Part shown: one piece after another, positions 16,798 to 25,685 of the stretch
How the letters are laid out: each line of letters starts with the position of its first letter
Numbering within the stretch: position 1 is the first letter of the stretch
Origin: Saccharopolyspora spinosa NRRL 18395
GTDB taxonomy: Bacteria > Actinomycetota > Actinomycetes > Mycobacteriales > Pseudonocardiaceae
Length of the DNA: 64,000 nucleotides
Reading direction: 5' to 3'
Assembly (NCBI RefSeq): GCF_000194155.1
Contig: NZ_GL877879.1
Location: 2,262,520 to 2,326,519, forward strand
Notes under the pieces: generated by a model
Seen by the model: the letters and a program-made list of their open reading frames with translations, nothing else
Database searches by the model: none
What the model was told of the DNA's origin: nothing
Program-made: the position numbers and the translations under genes

Positions 16798-17484
16798 TCA
16801 GGTCCCGCCTGGTCCGGCGCCGCCGGGGCGGACCAGGCCGGTTTCGTAGGCGATCACCACCAGTTGGGCGCGATCCCGCGCACCGAGCTTCATCATCGAC
16901 CGGTTGACGTGGGTCTTCGCGGTCAGCGGGCTGACGAAAAGGCGCTCCGCGATCTCCTCGTTGGACAGCCCGGCGGCGACCAGCGCCAGCACTTCGCGTT
17001 CCCGGGCGGTCAGCACCGCGAGCCGTTGCGGATCGGCATCGACCAGCCGCTCCGGCTGCGCCAGGAACCGGGCGATCAGGCTGCGCACCGCCAGCGGCGA
17101 GAGCAGGGCGTCGCCGCCCGCGACGACGCGGACCGCGTCGATGAGCGCCTCGGGTTCCACGCCCTTGCCGAGGAAGCCGCTCGCGCCCGCCCGCAACGCG
17201 GCGAACACGTAATCGTCGATCTCGAAGGTCGTCAGGACCAGCACCCGGACCCCGGCCAGGTCCTCGTCGGCGGTGATCTCGCGGGTCGCGGCGAGCCCAT
17301 CCAGGTCGGGCATCCGGATGTCCATCAGCACCACGTCGGCGCGGGTGCTGCGGGCCAGCGAGACCGCTTCCCGCCCGGTGGCTGCCTCGCCGACGACCGC
17401 CAGGTCGGGTGCCGAATCGATGAGCACCCGGAACCCGGCCCGCACCAGCGACTGGTCGTCGGCGAGCAGCACGCGGATGGTCAC
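16798..17484 (-). CDS. NarL/LuxR-type response regulator
   Basis: A 228-aa two-domain regulator. The receiver domain (about residues 1-120) has the acidic pair in LLADDQS, phosphorylated Asp in VLMDIRMPDLDG (about residue 54) and Lys in ASGFLGKGVEPE. The C-terminal LuxR helix-turn-helix is LTAREREVLALVAAGLSNEE…VSPLTAKTHVNRSMMKL. GTG 17484 overlaps the kinase stop codon (GTGA), so the two are translationally coupled. The regulon is unknown. Confidence 0.93.
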   Translation of the reverse strand: MTIRVLLADDQSLVRAGFRVLIDSAPDLAVVGEAATGREAVSLARSTRADVVLMDIRMPDLDGLAATREITADEDLAGVRVLVLTTFEIDDYVFAALRAGASGFLGKGVEPEALIDAVRVVAGGDALLSPLAVRSLIARFLAQPERLVDADPQRLAVLTAREREVLALVAAGLSNEEIAERLFVSPLTAKTHVNRSMMKLGARDRAQLVVIAYETGLVRPGGAGPGGT

Positions 17485-18632
17485 GACCGGCCGCCGTTCG
17501 ACAACGGCAGGCATGCCTGCACTTGGAAACCTCCTGCGCTGCGCGGACCGGCGGCCAGCCGACCGCCGAGCGCGGTCACCCTCTCCCGCATGCCGATGAT
17601 GCCGTGTCCCGCCCCGGCGCTCGCCTCGGACGTCCCGCAGCCGTCGTCGACGATGGACAGCCGCAGCTCGGTGCCGAGGTAGCCGAGGCGCACGGTGGCG
17701 GTCGCCGGCCCGGCGTGCTTGCGCACGTTGGTGAGCGATTCCTGGATCACCCGGTAAGCAGCCAGGTCGACCGCGTCCGGCAGCGTCGCGGCGGCGCCTT
17801 CGACGGTGGTCTCGACGACCAGCCCGGCGCTGCGGAAAGCGTCGATCAGGTCGTCGAGCTGCGCGAGCCCCGCGGTCGGTGCCGTCGGCGCGGCCGACTC
17901 GCCGTCCTGCCGGAGCAGGCCGACCGTCGTGCGCAGGCCCTCCAGCGCCGAGCGGCTCGCGGTCCGGATGTGCGCCAGCGCCGTCCGGCTCTGCTGCGGC
18001 TCGCTGTCGAGCATGTGCGCGGCCACGCCTGCTTGGACGTTGATCAACGCGATGTGGTGGGCGAGCACGTCGTGCAGCTCGCGTGCGATGCGCAGCCGCT
18101 CCTCCACGACCCGCCGTCGCGCTTCGTCGTCCCGGCTCTGCTCCGCGCGCCGCGCCCGTTCCTCGATCTCCGCCACGTAAGCCCGGCGGCTGCGCACTGC
18201 GTCCCCGGCAGCGGTGGCCATGCCCGACCAGGCGAGCATGCCCAGCACGTCCGGGAGCAGCCAAGGCCACGAGGCGGACAGCAGCGAGGTACCGGCGAGC
18301 ACCGCCGCGGTGATCGCCCCCGCCGTCCAAGCCGTTCGCCGTTCGGACAACGTCGCCACTGTGAACAGCGCCACCAAGGCGGTGAGCAGGAGCGGCCTGG
18401 GCGACGCGCCGAACGCCAGGTAGACCGCCGAGCTGAGGCCGGTGCACACCAGGACCGGGATCGGCCAACGCCGCCGGAAGACGAGCAGGCCGCACAGGAC
18501 AGCGCCGAACCCGGCGGTCCACGGCAGCTCTGCCGGCCGGTTCACGATCGACGTGCCCACGATGATCGCGTACACGATCGCCGCGGGCAGGACGTCCAGC
18601 CACACCTGCCTGGGCCGCGCGTGCTGGTTCAC
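17481..18632 (-). CDS. Sensor histidine kinase, HisKA_3 (NarL partner) type
   Basis: A 383-aa membrane kinase. The N-terminal half has several hydrophobic segments (such as LPAAIVYAIIVGTSIV, LLLTALVALFTVATL) with no extracellular domain. A linker coiled coil rich in Arg/Glu precedes the dimerisation box with the phospho-accepting His in ELHDVLAHHIALINVQAG (about residue 187), then the ATPase with DDGCGTSEASAGAGHGIIGM. GTG 18632 (NQHARPRQVW) is the likely start, but the frame is open to 18740. It is cotranscribed with its response regulator. Confidence 0.9.
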   Translation of the reverse strand: MNQHARPRQVWLDVLPAAIVYAIIVGTSIVNRPAELPWTAGFGAVLCGLLVFRRRWPIPVLVCTGLSSAVYLAFGASPRPLLLTALVALFTVATLSERRTAWTAGAITAAVLAGTSLLSASWPWLLPDVLGMLAWSGMATAAGDAVRSRRAYVAEIEERARRAEQSRDDEARRRVVEERLRIARELHDVLAHHIALINVQAGVAAHMLDSEPQQSRTALAHIRTASRSALEGLRTTVGLLRQDGESAAPTAPTAGLAQLDDLIDAFRSAGLVVETTVEGAAATLPDAVDLAAYRVIQESLTNVRKHAGPATATVRLGYLGTELRLSIVDDGCGTSEASAGAGHGIIGMRERVTALGGRLAAGPRSAGGFQVQACLPLSNGGRS

Positions 18633-18708
18633 GCACTCACGGTACGGATGAGTCCTCGCCGACGCGTCTGCCCTGGGGCGTACTGGTCGGTACCGCGCTG
18701 GTAGTACG

Positions 18709-19197
18709 TCAGCGGATGGTGCGGTAACCGGGGTGGACACCCGGGGTCAGGCCGTGGCTCTCGGTCAAGCGTTCAAGGAGCGACTGGAGCCGGGCGCGTT
18801 CGTCGGCGTCGAGGGCCTCGCAGAAGTCGGCCTCGTGCGCGGCAGCCACGGCGCGGATCTTGTCCAGCAGCTCGGCGCCCTCCTCGGTGAGGGTCAGCTC
18901 GTGGACGCGGCGGTCGCGGGTGCTGCGGGTGCGGGTGACCAGGCCGCGGCCCTCTAGGTCGTCGACGAACGTGACGACCTTGCTGGGCAGCATCCCGAGA
19001 TTCCCGGCCAGCGTCTGCTGGCTCAGCCCCGGATGCGCGGCGATCATCCGCAGCATGCCGACCTGGGGCGGGGTCAGGTCGAGCGCGCTGACACGCTCGG
19101 CGAACTTCGTTGCGGCCTGCGTGCCCAGCTGGGTGAGGAGGAACGCGACGCCTGCCTTGGGGATCTCTGCTGCCACACCGAATACTCTACCAACCAT
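18709..19197 (-). CDS. MarR-family transcriptional regulator
   Basis: A 162-aa winged-helix regulator. The DNA-binding part runs LTPPQVGMLRMIAAHPGLSQ, then LAGNLGMLPSKVVTFVDDLEGRGLVTR with wing DRRVHELTLTEEG. ATG 19197 is 12 bp downstream of the ctaD stop on the same strand; GTG 19176 is an alternative. An imperfect palindrome, AATCGTTC…GAATGATT (19199-19221), covers the ctaD end and the marR start and may be its own operator. Confidence 0.85.
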   Translation of the reverse strand: MVGRVFGVAAEIPKAGVAFLLTQLGTQAATKFAERVSALDLTPPQVGMLRMIAAHPGLSQQTLAGNLGMLPSKVVTFVDDLEGRGLVTRTRSTRDRRVHELTLTEEGAELLDKIRAVAAAHEADFCEALDADERARLQSLLERLTESHGLTPGVHPGYRTIR

Positions 19198-19209
19198 GAA
19201 TCGTTCAAA

Positions 19210-21045
19210 TTACGAATGATTTGTGTCGCGGCGCAGGCTGGCGTGCGCCTCGATGTCCATGCGCTCGGTCATATGCGGGTAGTGCAGCTCGAACGCCGGC
19301 CGGACCGACCGGACGCGCGGAAGCGCGGTGAAGTTGTGCCGCGGAGGCGGGCACGACGTGGCCCATTCCAGCGAGTTCCCGTGTCCCCACGGGTCGTCCA
19401 CGGTCACCACCGCGCCGAAGCGGTAGCTGGTGAAGACGTTGTACAGGAACGGCAGGATCGAGGCTCCCAAGATGAACGAGCCGATGGTCGACACCACGTT
19501 CAGCGTGGTGAAGCCGTCGGAGGTCAGGTAGTCGGCGTAGCGCCGCGGCATGCCCTCGTTGCCCAGCCAGTGCTGCACCAGGAATGTGCCGTGGAACCCG
19601 ATGAAGGTCAGCCAGAAGTGCAGCTTGCCGAGCCGCTCGTCCATCATCCGGCCGGTCATCTTCGGGAACCAGAAGTACATCCCGGCGAACACCGCGAACA
19701 CGATCGTCCCGAACAGCACGTAGTGGAAGTGCGCGACCACGAAGTAGGTGTCGGTGATGTGGAAGTCCAGCGGCGGTGACGCGAGGATGACGCCCGTCAG
19801 CCCGCCCAGCAGGAACGTCACCATGAACCCCACCGCGAACAGCATCGGTGATTCGAAGGTCAGGTGGCCGCGCCACATGGTGCCGATCCAGTTGAAGAAC
19901 TTGATCCCGGTCGGGATCGCGATGAGGAACGTGGCGAACGAGAAGAACGGCAGCAGCACCGCACCGGTGGCGAACATGTGGTGCGCCCACACGAGCATCG
20001 ACAGGCCCATGATCAGCAGCGTGGCGAACACCAGACCGGTGTAGCCGAACAGCGGTTTCCGGCTGAACACCGGGAATATCTCGGTCACGATGCCGAAGAA
20101 CGGCAGCGCGACGATGTAGACCTCCGGATGGCCGAAGAACCAGAACAGGTGCTGGAAGAGGATGGCCCCGCCGTTGGCCGGGTCGAACACGTGCCCGCCC
20201 AGGTGCCGGTCGATCAGGAGCCCGAACAGCGCGGCAGCCAGGATCGGGAACGCCATCAGCACCAGCAGGCTGGTGGCCAGGATGTTCCAGCAGAAGATCG
20301 GCATCCGCCACATCGTCATACCGGGACAGCGCAGGCACACCAGCGTGGTGATCATGTTGACCGCGCCCAGGATCGTGCCCAGACCGCTGAGGATCAGCCC
20401 CGCCGCCCACACGTCCCCACCCAGGCCCTGGCTGAACATCCCGCGCGACAGCGGCGCGTAGGCGGTCCAGCCGAAGTCGGCCGCGCCGTCCGGCAGCAGG
20501 AACCCGCTGAGCACGATCAACCCGCCGAACAGGACCCACACGTCCCCACCCAGGCCCTGGCTGAACATCCCGCGCGACAGCGGCGCGTAGGCGGTCCAGC
20601 CGAAGTCGGCCGCGCCGTCCGGCAGCAGGAACCCGCTGAGCACGATCAACCCGCCGAACAGGAACAGCCAGAACGACAGCGCGTTCAACCGCGGGAACGC
20701 CACGTCCGGCGCCCCGATCTGCAGCGGCAGCACGACGTTGGCGAAGCCGAACACGATCGGTGTGGCGAACAGCAGCAGCATGACAGTGCCGTGCATGGTG
20801 AACAGCTGGTTGTACTGCTCCTGCGACAGGAACTGCAGGCCCGGTTGCGCCAGCTCGCCGCGGATCAGCAGCGCCATCGAGCCACCGACGATGAAGAAGA
20901 AGAACGAGGCGATCAGGTAGAGGATCCCGATGTCCTTGGGATCCGTGGTGCGCAGCCACGGGATCAGGCGCTGACCTTTTAGCGGGCGCCTGGCGGTCCG
21001 GGACCGCGTCGGAACCTGGGTGGGTTCGATCCTGACAGTTGCCAT
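19210..21045 (-). CDS. ctaD: Cytochrome c oxidase subunit I with 43-residue internal duplication
   Basis: The catalytic subunit of aa3-type cytochrome oxidase, reducing oxygen in the membrane. Haem and copper ligands are present: FTMHGTVMLL, WFFGHPEVYIVALP (with the His-Tyr crosslink pair), HHMFATG and HFHYVLFGT. Length is 611 aa against about 570 in relatives. The excess is one exact tandem repeat of a 43-residue block (FGGLIVLSGFLLPDG … QGLGGDVW), about residues 128-213, which repeats the end of TM3 and the following loop. ATG 21045 follows AGGAG. This is probably an extra ctaD copy, since no other oxidase genes adjoin it; whether the duplicated form assembles is doubtful. Confidence 0.92.
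   Translation of the reverse strand: MATVRIEPTQVPTRSRTARRPLKGQRLIPWLRTTDPKDIGILYLIASFFFFIVGGSMALLIRGELAQPGLQFLSQEQYNQLFTMHGTVMLLLFATPIVFGFANVVLPLQIGAPDVAFPRLNALSFWLFLFGGLIVLSGFLLPDGAADFGWTAYAPLSRGMFSQGLGGDVWVLFGGLIVLSGFLLPDGAADFGWTAYAPLSRGMFSQGLGGDVWAAGLILSGLGTILGAVNMITTLVCLRCPGMTMWRMPIFCWNILATSLLVLMAFPILAAALFGLLIDRHLGGHVFDPANGGAILFQHLFWFFGHPEVYIVALPFFGIVTEIFPVFSRKPLFGYTGLVFATLLIMGLSMLVWAHHMFATGAVLLPFFSFATFLIAIPTGIKFFNWIGTMWRGHLTFESPMLFAVGFMVTFLLGGLTGVILASPPLDFHITDTYFVVAHFHYVLFGTIVFAVFAGMYFWFPKMTGRMMDERLGKLHFWLTFIGFHGTFLVQHWLGNEGMPRRYADYLTSDGFTTLNVVSTIGSFILGASILPFLYNVFTSYRFGAVVTVDDPWGHGNSLEWATSCPPPRHNFTALPRVRSVRPAFELHYPHMTERMDIEAHASLRRDTNHS
20406..20662. repeat. Perfect 129-bp tandem duplication inside ctaD
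   Basis: The block starting CCCACACGTCCCC at 20406 starts again at 20535, exactly 129 bp on, and the two copies read the same through to about 20662. The length is a multiple of three, so the frame is kept. Identity at the DNA level means it is recent or an assembly artefact. Confidence 0.93.
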
Positions 21046-21137
21046 GCCAGTCTCCTGCGGCATCGCGAGGGCATCAGAGCCGGAATCCACCCAGTCTCAA
21101 CCCGGCCCCGGTGGGCCGCAATCGACGGAACCGCCGG

Positions 21138-21710
21138 TCAGGCCGTGCTGTCGATGGCGCCGAGCGCCATCTGGCGCAACAGCAGGGACATCGCTTCGAC
21201 GTCCAGGTGGGCGCTGTAGGGGGTCGAGTTGATCAGGCCGAACACCGCGTGCGCGGCGGCGCGGGCGGTCGGGCGGTCCAGGTCCGGCCGGATCTGGCAC
21301 AGCACGTCCACCCAGACCTCGACGTAGCTGCGCTGCAGCTCGCGGACCTTGTGCCGGTCGGTGTCGGCCAGGCTGTCCAGGTCGCGCATGTGCACGGTGA
21401 TCAGCGCCGGGTTGGACAGCGCGAACTCGACGTGCCAGCGCACCAGCCGGTCCAGCGCGTCGCGCGCGTCCTCGGCGGTGCCCACCCGGTCCTGGCCGCC
21501 AAGCAGCAGCCGGTCGCTGATCCCGGTGAGCAGTTCCGCGAGCATCGCGTCTTTGCTGCGGAAGTGCCGGTACAGCGCGGGCCCGGAGATGCCCACGGCC
21601 GCGCCGATGTCGTCGATGCCGACCCCGTGGAAGCCGAAGCGTGCGAACTTCTCCGCCGCGGCGGTGAGGATCTGCTCGCGGCGGGACGGCTTGGCTGCAT
21701 CGGTGGACAT
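21138..21710 (-). CDS. TetR-family regulator, probable repressor of the MCC operon
   Basis: A 190-aa protein with N-terminal helix-turn-helix (REQILTAAAEKFARFGFHGV, DIGAAVGISGPALYRHFRSK) and a C-terminal domain of the type seen in fatty-acid/acyl-CoA-responsive TetR proteins (SYVEVWVDVLCQIRPDLD). It is divergent from mccB with a long inverted repeat between them, so it probably represses the carboxylase operon and senses a pathway acyl-CoA. ATG 21710 is taken as start; a longer frame exists. Confidence 0.85.
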   Translation of the reverse strand: MSTDAAKPSRREQILTAAAEKFARFGFHGVGIDDIGAAVGISGPALYRHFRSKDAMLAELLTGISDRLLLGGQDRVGTAEDARDALDRLVRWHVEFALSNPALITVHMRDLDSLADTDRHKVRELQRSYVEVWVDVLCQIRPDLDRPTARAAAHAVFGLINSTPYSAHLDVEAMSLLLRQMALGAIDSTA

Positions 21711-21734
21711 CGACGTCGATGCTAGACGAAACGC

Positions 21735-21775
21735 GTTAGTTGTCGTTAACATCGGTCGCGTTAACGATGACTAAC
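21735..21775. promoter_or_regulatory. Inverted-repeat operator between tetR and mccB
   Basis: GTTAGTTGTCGTTAAC (21735-21750) and GTTAACGATGACTAAC (21760-21775) are inverted copies, 14 of 16 matching, separated by 9 bp. Each half also has GTTA…TAAC ends, which could allow two repressor dimers to bind. It lies 22 bp before mccB and 25 bp before tetR. Confidence 0.65.
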
Positions 21776-21796
21776 TCCGGTGGAAGGTGTGCCCGC

Positions 21797-23410
21797 ATGG
21801 ATGCGCCCGCCCTGCGCACGGCGGTGGACCCGGACTCGGCGGACTTCGCCCGTTACGCCGAGCAGCATGCGAAACTCGTCGACGACCTCAACACCCAGCT
21901 TCGTCGCGCCCGGCTGGGCGGGCCCGAGAAGGCCCGCATCCGGCACGTCGAACGGGGCAAGCTCCTGCCTCGTGACCGGGTGGACGCGCTGCTCGACCGA
22001 GGCTCGCCGTTTCTGGAGCTCTCGCCGTTGGCCGCGCATGGCCTGTATGACGGCGAGGCACCGTCGGCGGGCATGATCACCGGCATCGGCCGGGTGTCCG
22101 GGCGGGAATGCGTGATTGTCGCCAACGACGCAACCGTCAAGGGCGGCACGTATTACCCGATCACGGTCAAGAAGCACCTGCGCGCGCAGGAAGTCGCGCT
22201 GCACAACAACCTGCCCTGTCTGTACCTGGTGGACTCCGGCGGTGCCTTCCTGCCCAGGCAAGACGACGTGTTCCCGGACCGGGAGCATTTCGGCCGGATC
22301 TTCTTCAACCAGGCGACGATGTCCGCTCGTGGTATCCCGCAGATCGCCGCCGTGCTGGGCTCGTGCACCGCGGGTGGTGCCTACGTCCCGGCGATGAGCG
22401 ACGAGGCCGTGATCGTCCGTGAGCAGGGGACCATTTTCCTGGGCGGTCCGCCGCTGGTGAAGGCCGCGACCGGGGCCGAGGTGACCGCCGAGGAGCTTGG
22501 CGGCGGCGAGCTGCACTCGCGCACCTCCGGCGTCACCGACCACCTGGCTGCCGACGACGCGGACGCGCTGCGCATCGTCCGCTCGATCGTCAGCACGCTC
22601 GGGCCCCGCGAGGCCAGGCCGTGGGACGTCGCGCCGGTGGAGGCGCCGGCGGTCGACCCCGACGAGCTTTACGGCGCGGTCCCGACCGACAGCCGCACCC
22701 CCTATGACGTGCGGGAAGTCATCGCGCGGATCGTGGACGGCAGCCGGTTCGCGGAGTTCAAGCACGACTACGGCCAGACACTGGTGACCGGCTTCGCCCG
22801 CATCCACGGGCACCCGGTCGGCGTCATCGCCAACAACGGCATCCTGTTCAGCGAGTCGGCGCTCAAGGGCGCGCATTTCATCGAACTGTGCGACAAGCGG
22901 TCCATCCCGCTGGTGTTCCTGCAGAACATCTCCGGGTTCATGGTCGGCAAGGAGTACGAGGCGGGTGGCATCGCCAAGCACGGCGCGAAGATGGTCACCG
23001 CGGTGGCCTGCGCCCGTGTCCCGAAGTTCACCGTCGTCATCGGCGGTTCGTTCGGGGCGGGCAACTACTCGATGTGCGGCCGGGCGTACTCGCCGCGGTT
23101 CCTGTGGATGTGGCCGAACGCCCGCATCTCGGTGATGGGTGGCGAGCAGGCGGCGTCGGTGCTGGCGACGGTGCGCCGCGACCAGCTGGACGCCCGCGGC
23201 GAGCACTGGTCGGTCGAGGACGAAGAGGCGTTCAAGCAGCCGATCCGGGACCAGTACGAGCACCAGGGCCACCCGTACTACGCGACGGCCCGGCTGTGGG
23301 ACGACGGCGTGATCGACCCGAAGCAGACCCGGACGGTCCTGGGCCTCGCGATCTCGGCGGCGGCCAACGCCCCGCTGGAACCAGTCTCCTACGGCGTGTT
23401 CCGGATGTGA
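21797..23410 (+). CDS. mccB: Methylcrotonyl-CoA carboxylase beta (carboxyltransferase) subunit
   Basis: A 537-aa biotin-dependent carboxyltransferase. It moves the carboxyl group from carboxybiotin to 3-methylcrotonyl-CoA in leucine breakdown. The MCC-type features GGTYYPITVKKHLRAQEVAL (about residues 116-135), FGRIFFNQATMSARGIPQIA and GMITGIGRV are present, as is the second-domain glycine motif GGSFGAGNYSMCGRAY. This pattern is closer to MCC than to propionyl-CoA carboxylase. ATG 21797 has GGAAGG upstream. It leads an operon with the biotin subunit and an acyl-CoA dehydrogenase, the arrangement of mycobacterial accD1-accA1-fadE19. Confidence 0.9.
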   Translation: MDAPALRTAVDPDSADFARYAEQHAKLVDDLNTQLRRARLGGPEKARIRHVERGKLLPRDRVDALLDRGSPFLELSPLAAHGLYDGEAPSAGMITGIGRVSGRECVIVANDATVKGGTYYPITVKKHLRAQEVALHNNLPCLYLVDSGGAFLPRQDDVFPDREHFGRIFFNQATMSARGIPQIAAVLGSCTAGGAYVPAMSDEAVIVREQGTIFLGGPPLVKAATGAEVTAEELGGGELHSRTSGVTDHLAADDADALRIVRSIVSTLGPREARPWDVAPVEAPAVDPDELYGAVPTDSRTPYDVREVIARIVDGSRFAEFKHDYGQTLVTGFARIHGHPVGVIANNGILFSESALKGAHFIELCDKRSIPLVFLQNISGFMVGKEYEAGGIAKHGAKMVTAVACARVPKFTVVIGGSFGAGNYSMCGRAYSPRFLWMWPNARISVMGGEQAASVLATVRRDQLDARGEHWSVEDEEAFKQPIRDQYEHQGHPYYATARLWDDGVIDPKQTRTVLGLAISAAANAPLEPVSYGVFRM

Positions 23411-23412
23411 TT

Positions 23413-23480
23413 TCTGAGAACCCGCGGCGGTGCACGTTGGGTAGGTGGGCCAAGTGCCTTCGGTGCTTGGAAGACGAAGA
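23413..23480. repeat. Partial copy of the dispersed CTGAGAACCCGCGG element
   Basis: Two bases after the mccB stop the sequence reads CTGAGAACCCGCGGCGGTGCACG, written here as CTGAGAACCCGC and GGCGGTGCACG, matching the right half of the elements at 38314, 46072 and 63108. It is followed by the hairpin CCAAGTGCC-TTC-GGTGCTTGG near 23450-23470. The left half is missing. It lies between mccB and mccA, so it may set the ratio of the two subunits. Confidence 0.6.
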
Positions 23481-23588
23481 AAAGCAGGCCGTGTGTGCTT
23501 TGGGTCGCTGGGGCGACCGAACGTGTTCACGGGTGTTGACCAGGCGAAACGTTGTGATCCTGCCGTTCGGCAATGCGAAGGGGTGACG

Positions 23589-25682
23589 ATGCAGCACTTC
23601 GACACGGTGCTGGTGGCGAACCGGGGCGAGATCGCGGTGCGCGTGATCCGGACGCTGCGGCGGCTGGGCATCCGCTCCGTCGCGGTGTTCAGCGACGCCG
23701 ACCGCGGCGCGCGGCACGTCGCCGAGGCCGACACCGCCGTCCACATCGGACCGAGTCCGGCCACCGAAAGCTACCTCGACGGCAAGCGCATCCTGGGCGC
23801 CGCGCGCGGCACCGGAGCCCAGGCGATCCACCCCGGCTACGGGTTCCTCGCCGAGAACGCCGGCTTCGCCGAGGCGTGCGCGCAGGCGGGCGTCGTCTTC
23901 ATCGGCCCGCCGGCGACCGCGATCGAGTCGATGGGCGACAAGATCCGCGCGAAGCAAACGGTGTCCGCCGCCGGCGTCCCGGTGGTGCCCGGCCGCAGCG
24001 AGCCGGACATGACCGACGCCGATCTGCACGCGGCGGCGATCGAGATCGGTTTCCCGGTACTGCTGAAGCCATCCGCCGGTGGCGGCGGCAAGGGCATGCG
24101 GCTGATCCACGACGAGTCGGCCTTGGACGACCAGATCGTCTCCGCGCGCCGCGAAGCCCGCTCGGCGTTCGGCGACGACACGCTGTTCGTCGAGCGCTTC
24201 GTGACCCGCCCGCGGCACATCGAGGTCCAAGTGCTGGCGGACGCGCACGGCAATGTGGTGCACCTCGGCGAGCGCGAGTGCAGCCTGCAGCGGCGGCACC
24301 AGAAGATCGTCGAGGAGGCCCCTTCGCCGCTGCTGGACGCCGAAACGCGCGCCGGTATCGGTGCCGCCGCGGTGGACGCGGCGCGTTCGGTCGGTTACGT
24401 CGGGGCGGGGACCGTCGAGTTCATCGTCTCCGCCGACCGCCCGGACGAGTTCTTCTTCATGGAGATGAACACCCGCCTGCAGGTCGAGCACCCGGTCACC
24501 GAACTCGTCACCTCCGTCGGCGGGGAACGCGGCGTCGACCTCGTCGAACAGCAGGTCCGGGTGGCCGGGGGAGAGCCGTTGCCCTGGGCGCAGGAGGACC
24601 TGTCGATCGACGGTCACGCCGTCGAGGCCCGCGTCTACGCCGAGGACCCGACCCGCAACTTCCTCCCGACGGGCGGCGACGTCATGGCGGTGCACGAGCC
24701 GTCCGGCCCCGGCGTCCGGGTCGATTCCGGGGTGCGCGCGGGCGGGCGTGTGGGATCGGACTACGACCCGATGCTGGCCAAGGTCATCGCGTGGGCGCCG
24801 AGCCGGGCCGATGCGCTACGCCGACTGGACGCCGCCCTCGCCGACACGGCGGTCCTGGGCCTGCACACCAACGTCGCGTTCCTCCGCGCACTGCTGAGGC
24901 ACGACGACGTCCTGGCGGGCCGCCTGGACACCGGCCTGGTCGAGCGCGATCTCGACTCGCTCATCGCCGAGAGCAACACGACACCGGAGGACGCCTACGT
25001 CGCCGCGGCCCTGGAGCGGCTGCTCGCAGCCGAACCGACCGAGCCGGTCGTCGACCCGTGGGACATCCCCGCCGGCTGGCGGCTCGGCGAACCGGCCTGG
25101 AGCACCTGGCGCTTCGCCGGCCCGGCAGAGGAGGTCCGCGTCCGGTTGCGAGGCCGTGCCCAAGACGCCGCAGTTTCAATTGAAACTGGGCCCGGGGGTG
25201 CTCCATCAACGGCAGTTTCAATTGAAACTGGGCCCAGAGGTGCCCCGGCGACGGCAGTTTCAATTGAAACTGCGGTCCACCGGGCCTCGGTCGAAGCGCA
25301 CGGCGACACCCTGACCGTCACCTACCAGGGCCGCACCCGCAGGTACCGCTACGCGCACGTCGACGGCACCACCTGGCTCGCCGCAGACGGCCACGCCTGG
25401 GCGCTCACCGAGCACCGCCTCCTCGCCGAGCGCGGCGGCGCCGCCGGTCGGTCGGACGGCGTGGTGACCAGCCCCATGCCGGGCACTGTGCTGGTCGCCG
25501 ATGTGAGCCCCGGCCAGGAAGTCCACAGCGGACAGAGGTTGTTCGTCGTCGAGGCGATGAAGATGGAACACACCGTCACCGCGCCGATCGACGGCGTCGT
25601 CACCGAAGTGCACGCCAGGAAGGGGCAGTCGGTCGGACTCGACCAGCCGCTGGCTGTCCTCGCCGCTCAAGAGGAGGCCTGA
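23589..25682 (+). CDS. mccA: Methylcrotonyl-CoA carboxylase alpha (biotin carboxylase + BCCP) subunit
   Basis: A 697-aa protein that carboxylates its own biotin with ATP and bicarbonate. The biotin carboxylase half (residues 1 to about 450) has the ATP-grasp loop GGGGKGMRLI (about 163-172) and catalytic EMNTRLQVEHPVTE (about 291-304). The biotinyl domain ends the protein with EAMKMEH, biotin Lys near residue 658. Between them, residues about 528-561 hold three copies of AVSIET spaced exactly 14 residues apart, encoded by palindromic repeats and absent from the normal domain plan. ATG 23589 follows AAGGGGTGA. The acyl-CoA dehydrogenase starts 3 bp after the stop. Confidence 0.93.
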   Translation: MQHFDTVLVANRGEIAVRVIRTLRRLGIRSVAVFSDADRGARHVAEADTAVHIGPSPATESYLDGKRILGAARGTGAQAIHPGYGFLAENAGFAEACAQAGVVFIGPPATAIESMGDKIRAKQTVSAAGVPVVPGRSEPDMTDADLHAAAIEIGFPVLLKPSAGGGGKGMRLIHDESALDDQIVSARREARSAFGDDTLFVERFVTRPRHIEVQVLADAHGNVVHLGERECSLQRRHQKIVEEAPSPLLDAETRAGIGAAAVDAARSVGYVGAGTVEFIVSADRPDEFFFMEMNTRLQVEHPVTELVTSVGGERGVDLVEQQVRVAGGEPLPWAQEDLSIDGHAVEARVYAEDPTRNFLPTGGDVMAVHEPSGPGVRVDSGVRAGGRVGSDYDPMLAKVIAWAPSRADALRRLDAALADTAVLGLHTNVAFLRALLRHDDVLAGRLDTGLVERDLDSLIAESNTTPEDAYVAAALERLLAAEPTEPVVDPWDIPAGWRLGEPAWSTWRFAGPAEEVRVRLRGRAQDAAVSIETGPGGAPSTAVSIETGPRGAPATAVSIETAVHRASVEAHGDTLTVTYQGRTRRYRYAHVDGTTWLAADGHAWALTEHRLLAERGGAAGRSDGVVTSPMPGTVLVADVSPGQEVHSGQRLFVVEAMKMEHTVTAPIDGVVTEVHARKGQSVGLDQPLAVLAAQEEA
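25171..25272. repeat. Three in-frame TTTCAATTGAAA palindromes within mccA (42-bp period)
   Basis: GTTTCAATTGAAAC at 25173-25186, 25215-25228 and 25257-25270, each 42 bp from the next. Spacer DNA (CTGGGCCC…) is also similar between units. Read in frame they give AVSIETGPGGAPST, then AVSIETGPRGAPAT, then AVSIET. The same core is intergenic at 6351 and 6390. Confidence 0.95.
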
Positions 25683-25685
25683 ACG

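Noticed and set aside
25171..25272. CRISPR-like array of regular palindromic repeats
   Set aside because: Only three units with 28-bp similar, not unique, spacers, all within an open coding frame and no cas genes anywhere in the window.
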